From the NCBI GenBank assembly GCA_017620345.1, contig JAFZQP010000023.1, positions 1 through 10,014 of the forward strand: a stretch of DNA of 10,014 nucleotides, given 5' to 3'. Under the pieces are notes generated by a model. The model did no database searches. It saw only the letters and a program-made list of their open reading frames with translations, and was not told the DNA's origin. This stretch comes from Lachnospiraceae bacterium (GTDB lineage: Bacteria; Bacillota_A; Clostridia; Lachnospirales; Lachnospiraceae). Both the position numbers and the translations under genes were made by a program. This document shows, piece after piece, positions 8,003 to 10,014 of this stretch. Numbering within the stretch: the stretch's first letter is position 1; each line of letters begins with the position of its first letter.

Positions 8003-8956
8003 TTACAGTATATCCTTCATAAGGGAATCATAATCGTATTTTCTTCCGGAAAAATTATTGAACTTTCCGGCAGATGCTTTTTTTGATTCTCCTTTTTTGG
8101 ATGCGGATGTACTTTCTTTGACTTTTTTCTTATGGAACTCTTCATCAGCCGCAACAATATCTTCGAGCTTTTCTACCTTGGCATCATGCCATCCTTTGAG
8201 AATGCTGTTCGCATATCTGATGCTCGGCTTGCCTGTTGCAAGTACGGTCCTTGAGCAGGCCTCTCCTATAATATCCATTCCGTATCCGTATCTCTCAGTC
8301 CATCTTCTGACAAAAGCCACTTCAGCCTCTACGGGCTGTCGATCCTTGGGAAACCCGAGCGCATCCATGACGGCTCTCATTTCCTTGGGCACATGCTTTG
8401 TAAGCTTTCTGGCAGCATCAAGTGAACCGACCCCTGCTTCCTTCCATTCCTTTGCAACGGATTCTATACTGCGAAAGCTCTTCTTGCCGTTTCCTATACA
8501 ATACTCGAGAAGATACTCAACAAGATCAGCCGGAAACCCAAGTTCATCATATATATACAATATTGACGAAACCTCATCCGGCTTGATCGGGCGTCCCATA
8601 TACTGCTCGGCCACGAACAGGATCTGGTGAACATCACCCTGCTCCATAAACCGTGCTATCTTTTCTTTTGAATATGATTCTCTTCCGGAGAATTCCACAA
8701 CATTTCCTCCGGACGAAGCCTTTACGGCACCGCCCCTCACATTCCAAAATCTGAGAGCCCTCTTTACATCCTGTTCGGAATAGTTGAAATAATCCGCGAT
8801 AGAACTTACCGTGGGACTCTTTGCTGCATTTTTCAGAAGGTACAGATATATCTTAATCTGTGATTCATTTGCTTCCCTAAGGCACTTCTCCAGAGCCGTA
8901 CCCGGTATCACAAGTGCATCACAGCGCAAATCACTGTCAAGCGCGACCTGATCCAT
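8003..8956 (-). CDS. DnaD-like primosome protein with two DnaD domains
   Basis: DnaD-family proteins remodel DNA at origins and stalled forks and help bring in the helicase loader. The 317-residue product (from the chosen start) has an N-terminal winged-helix-like region (about 15-80, with ESQIKIYLYLLKNA and SSIADYFNYSEQDVKRALRFW). A first DnaD/DnaB_2-type helical domain follows (about 100-180, ending SIESVAKEWKEAG), then a second (about 193-262, ending SIRYANSILKGW); both carry the Y/FxxxIxxxW-type signature. A lysine/serine-rich linker follows, then a C-terminal motif FNNFSGRKYDYDSL (299-312). The ATG at 8956 is chosen for its AGGTGAT ribosome binding site and because it lies downstream of the extended -10 promoter. 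A longer TTG-started reading to 9070 would begin upstream of that promoter. The DnaI-like ATPase gene starts 9 bases downstream, which matches a primosome operon. The symbol is left blank because orthology to B. subtilis dnaD or dnaB cannot be decided by eye. Confidence 0.88.
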   Translation of the reverse strand: MDQVALDSDLRCDALVIPGTALEKCLREANESQIKIYLYLLKNAAKSPTVSSIADYFNYSEQDVKRALRFWNVRGGAVKASSGGNVVEFSGRESYSKEKIARFMEQGDVHQILFVAEQYMGRPIKPDEVSSILYIYDELGFPADLVEYLLEYCIGNGKKSFRSIESVAKEWKEAGVGSLDAARKLTKHVPKEMRAVMDALGFPKDRQPVEAEVAFVRRWTERYGYGMDIIGEACSRTVLATGKPSIRYANSILKGWHDAKVEKLEDIVAADEEFHKKKVKESTSASKKGESKKASAGKFNNFSGRKYDYDSLMKDIL

Positions 8957-8959
8957 TAC

Positions 8960-8966
8960 ATCACCT
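8960..8966 (-). promoter_or_regulatory. Ribosome binding site setting the DnaD-like start
   Basis: AGGTGAT on the minus strand lies 3 bases before the ATG at 8956. It is complementary to seven consecutive bases of the 16S 3' tail, and these include the distal TGAT part, so the close spacing is appropriate. It favours this start over the ATG at 9022 (GGAG only 1 base away) and the TTG at 9070. Confidence 0.75.
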
Positions 8967-9008
8967 GTTTCATAATGTATTTTCAAAAAGCAATTTTGTA
9001 TGTGACCG

Positions 9009-9017
9009 ATTATAGCA
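9009..9017 (-). promoter_or_regulatory. Extended -10 promoter of the primosome operon
   Basis: The minus strand reads TGCTATAAT at 9017-9009, a perfect TATAAT with the TG extension. It is identical to the nine bases used upstream of fba. The best-placed -35 candidate (TTTCAT at 9037-9032, 17-base spacer) is poor, which fits an extended -10 promoter or one needing an activator. The predicted transcription start is near 9002, giving a leader of about 46 nucleotides to the DnaD-like ATG. DnaA boxes lie about 70-90 and 225-245 bases upstream of the -10. Confidence 0.65.
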
Positions 9018-9057
9018 CCCATACTCCAAAAATGAAACAGTTGATTTCCCCCGAACC

Positions 9058-9163
9058 CCGCTGTTTTCAAGGCTTCCGACGATTGTGGACAGTGTGGATA
9101 ACTTGACGTGAAGTGATTATGGAAACCGCTGTGATGATTCTTTTTTTCGTCCGGTTCCGCTGT
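9058..9163 (-). repeat. Three copies of ACAGCGG in the primosome upstream region
   Basis: The minus strand carries ACAGCGG at 9163-9157, 9132-9126 and 9064-9058, all in the same orientation. The spacings (31 and 68 bases start to start) are not clearly helical. They lie between and beside the DnaA-box pairs. The function is unknown, and they could be a regulator's operator or chance. Confidence 0.35.
9084..9101 (-). promoter_or_regulatory. Tandem DnaA-box pair proximal to the promoter
   Basis: On the minus strand TTATCCACA (9101-9093) is followed with no gap by CTGTCCACA (9092-9084), two head-to-tail 9-mers. The first is a perfect consensus box and the second matches 7 of 9. The pair ends 67 bases upstream of the TGCTATAAT promoter element at 9017. 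Confidence 0.7.
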
Positions 9164-9197
9164 CCCGGTCTTTTATGTCGAACAGGTTATGTCAATT

Positions 9198-9245
9198 AAA
9201 AATCCACACTCGAAATCGGATAGAGACTGCGATCCCGGTGTGGAT
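9198..9245 (-). terminator. Possible murC terminator formed by inverted DnaA boxes
   Basis: In the murC direction ATCCACAC (9245-9238) is followed after 28 bases by its exact reverse complement GTGTGGAT (9209-9202). The final T of that arm begins TTTTT (9202-9198), followed by AAT. The loop contains a small inner stem (GGAT pairing with ATCC). An 8-bp stem followed by a T-run resembles an intrinsic terminator 12 bases after the murC stop. However, the stem has only about 50 percent GC and the loop is long. The arms are the DnaA-box cores, so the symmetry may reflect protein binding instead. Confidence 0.35.
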
Positions 9246-9256
9246 AATGTGAATAA
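9239..9256 (-). promoter_or_regulatory. Tandem DnaA-box pair distal, abutting the murC stop
   Basis: On the minus strand TTATTCACA (9256-9248, 8 of 9) is followed with no gap by the perfect TTATCCACA (9247-9239). The pair begins one base after the murC stop codon (9260-9258). It repeats the abutting head-to-tail arrangement seen at 9084-9101, with the order of perfect and degenerate box reversed. Confidence 0.7.
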
Positions 9257-9257
9257 G

Positions 9258-10014
9258 TCATGCTCCCAAAAGACTGTCTGCAACTTTTACTATGTCTCCG
9301 GCACCCATAGTTATCAACAAATCACCGGGTGAACAATTCTGCAGGAGGTAATTCTCAATTTCGTCAAATGAACCAAAATAATCGGCAAAAGTTCCATAAC
9401 TTTTTATGGCCTCACAAAGATCTTCCGAAGAGATACCTACATCGTTCTTCTCACGTGCGGCATATATATCGGCAAGCACCACATGATCAGCGGCTGAAAG
9501 TGCTTTTACAAAATCATCGAACAGCGCCTTCGTCCTCGTATAGGTATGTGGCTGGAACACCACCCACAGTTTCTTATGCGGATAGTTTTTCGCAGCCGCG
9601 AGCGTTGCCGCGATCTCGGTCGGATGATGGGCGTAATCATCGATTATCGTGACCTCGCCGATCTTTCCCTTATACTGGAATCTCCTGTCGGTCCCGGTAT
9701 ATCCGTCAAGCCCCTCACATATGGCGGTTGCAGGTATATTAAGATGCAGACATACCGCGACAGCCGCCAGCGCATTTGAAACATTATGCTCTCCGGGAAC
9801 CCGGAGGTGTATGCGCATCAGTTTCTCTTTATCCCTTACTACATCAAACTCCGCACATCCCTTATCATCATATGAAACATTTTCTGCCGTGATATCCGCA
9901 CCGGCACCGGCAACGGTTGTAACCTTACACTTAACATCCTTCGTGATCCCGGAAAGATCTTCAATATCGGAATTGATGACAAGGAGTCCGTCTTCCGGAA
10001 GAAGTTCGGCAAAC
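9258..10014 (-). CDS. murC: UDP-N-acetylmuramate--L-alanine ligase (3' part; continues past right edge)
   Basis: MurC is the cytosolic ligase that adds L-alanine to UDP-MurNAc using ATP, the first step of peptide-stem assembly in peptidoglycan synthesis. The reading frame is open from the right edge to the TGA at 9260-9258, giving the last 251 residues. The visible part covers the end of the central ATPase domain (FAELLPEDGLLVINSD) and the linker motif PGEHNVSNALAAVAVC. The C-terminal ligase domain follows, with GTDRRFQYKG and the strongly MurC-specific DDYAHHPTEI. Further on are VFQPHTYTRTKAL and the terminal MGAGDIVKVADSLLGA. The ATP-binding P-loop lies beyond the window. An internal ATG at 9818 is not a start, because upstream residues continue in frame with good MurC sequence. 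A possible terminator and DnaA boxes lie directly after the stop, so murC is probably not co-transcribed with the primosome genes, though read-through cannot be excluded. Confidence 0.96.
   Translation of the reverse strand, partial: FAELLPEDGLLVINSDIEDLSGITKDVKCKVTTVAGAGADITAENVSYDDKGCAEFDVVRDKEKLMRIHLRVPGEHNVSNALAAVAVCLHLNIPATAICEGLDGYTGTDRRFQYKGKIGEVTIIDDYAHHPTEIAATLAAAKNYPHKKLWVVFQPHTYTRTKALFDDFVKALSAADHVVLADIYAAREKNDVGISSEDLCEAIKSYGTFADYFGSFDEIENYLLQNCSPGDLLITMGAGDIVKVADSLLGA

Larger units (their letters stand above)
9084..9256 (-). promoter_or_regulatory. DnaA-box cluster between murC and the primosome operon
   Basis: Five DnaA-box-like 9-mers occur within about 173 bases of non-coding DNA. 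The minus-strand boxes are TTATTCACA (9256-9248, 8/9), TTATCCACA (9247-9239, perfect), TTATCCACA (9101-9093, perfect) and CTGTCCACA (9092-9084, 7/9). A plus-strand AAATCCACA (9200-9208, 7/9) faces the other way. An additional 8/9 match, TTATCAACA, lies on the plus strand inside murC at 9311-9319, but one equally good match occurs at 4865-4873 in ahcY, so single 8/9 hits are background. Two perfect boxes, each abutting another box, in one short intergenic region is not expected by chance. No long AT-rich unwinding element is evident, so this is called as a regulatory or DnaA-titration cluster rather than oriC. Confidence 0.75.

Noticed and set aside
9171..9195. TTGACA at 9195-9190 (minus strand) as the -35 of a second operon promoter, with a GACATAA direct repeat
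   Set aside because: No TATAAT-like hexamer occurs at 16-18 bases downstream; only AAGACC-like sequence is found. The repeat is short and could be chance.
8957..9257. The intergenic region as the chromosomal origin oriC
   Set aside because: It has DnaA boxes but no evident long AT-rich unwinding element, and dnaA or dnaN is not adjacent. A regulatory or titration cluster fits better, though a GC-skew plot of the chromosome would settle it.
9258..9818. A separate 186-residue gene beginning at the ATG at 9818
   Set aside because: The frame continues upstream to the window edge with MurC-like sequence, so this is an internal methionine of murC.

Overview
The window looks like a chromosomal core region of a Firmicute in the class Clostridia, most likely a Lachnospiraceae (Butyrivibrio/Roseburia-like) genome. 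The reasons are the order murC - DnaD-domain protein - DnaI-like ATPase - long-form PRPP synthetase - short-form AdoHcy hydrolase - pth - mfd, strong AGGAGG-type ribosome binding sites, moderate GC by eye, and the protein sequences. No mobile element, CRISPR array, tRNA or rRNA is visible. Every gene is transcribed on the minus strand, so the biological order runs from high to low coordinates.

Layout in transcription order. (1) 10014-9258: 3' part of murC (peptidoglycan precursor synthesis), running off the right edge. (2) 9257-8957: a 301-base non-coding region, the most interesting part of the window. It holds two perfect DnaA boxes (TTATCCACA), each abutted head-to-tail by a degenerate box, a further box in the opposite orientation, a terminator-like inverted repeat built from the boxes, three copies of ACAGCGG, and an extended -10 promoter (TGCTATAAT). 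(3) 8956-426: six tightly packed genes with gaps of 9, 14, 16, 1 and about -14 bases: a DnaD-like primosome protein, a DnaI/DnaC-like helicase-loader ATPase, prs, ahcY, pth and mfd. (4) 425-352: a short leader with a second TGCTATAAT promoter whose -35 lies inside the 3' end of mfd. (5) 351-1: 5' part of fba (class II fructose-1,6-bisphosphate aldolase), running off the left edge.

How the genes may work together (inference): the first two operon genes probably recruit the replicative helicase. PRPP synthetase feeds nucleotide synthesis, AdoHcy hydrolase recycles the methylation by-product, Pth rescues peptidyl-tRNA, and Mfd removes stalled RNA polymerase and recruits repair. The DnaA boxes upstream suggest that DnaA may control helicase-loader expression, by analogy with the DnaA-bound dnaB-dnaI region of Bacillus subtilis. 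The whole downstream set could then respond to replication state. The AdoHcy hydrolase is of the short archaeal/Thermotoga-like subtype with altered adenine-pocket residues, and the PRPP synthetase is a divergent long form. Both deserve biochemical attention.
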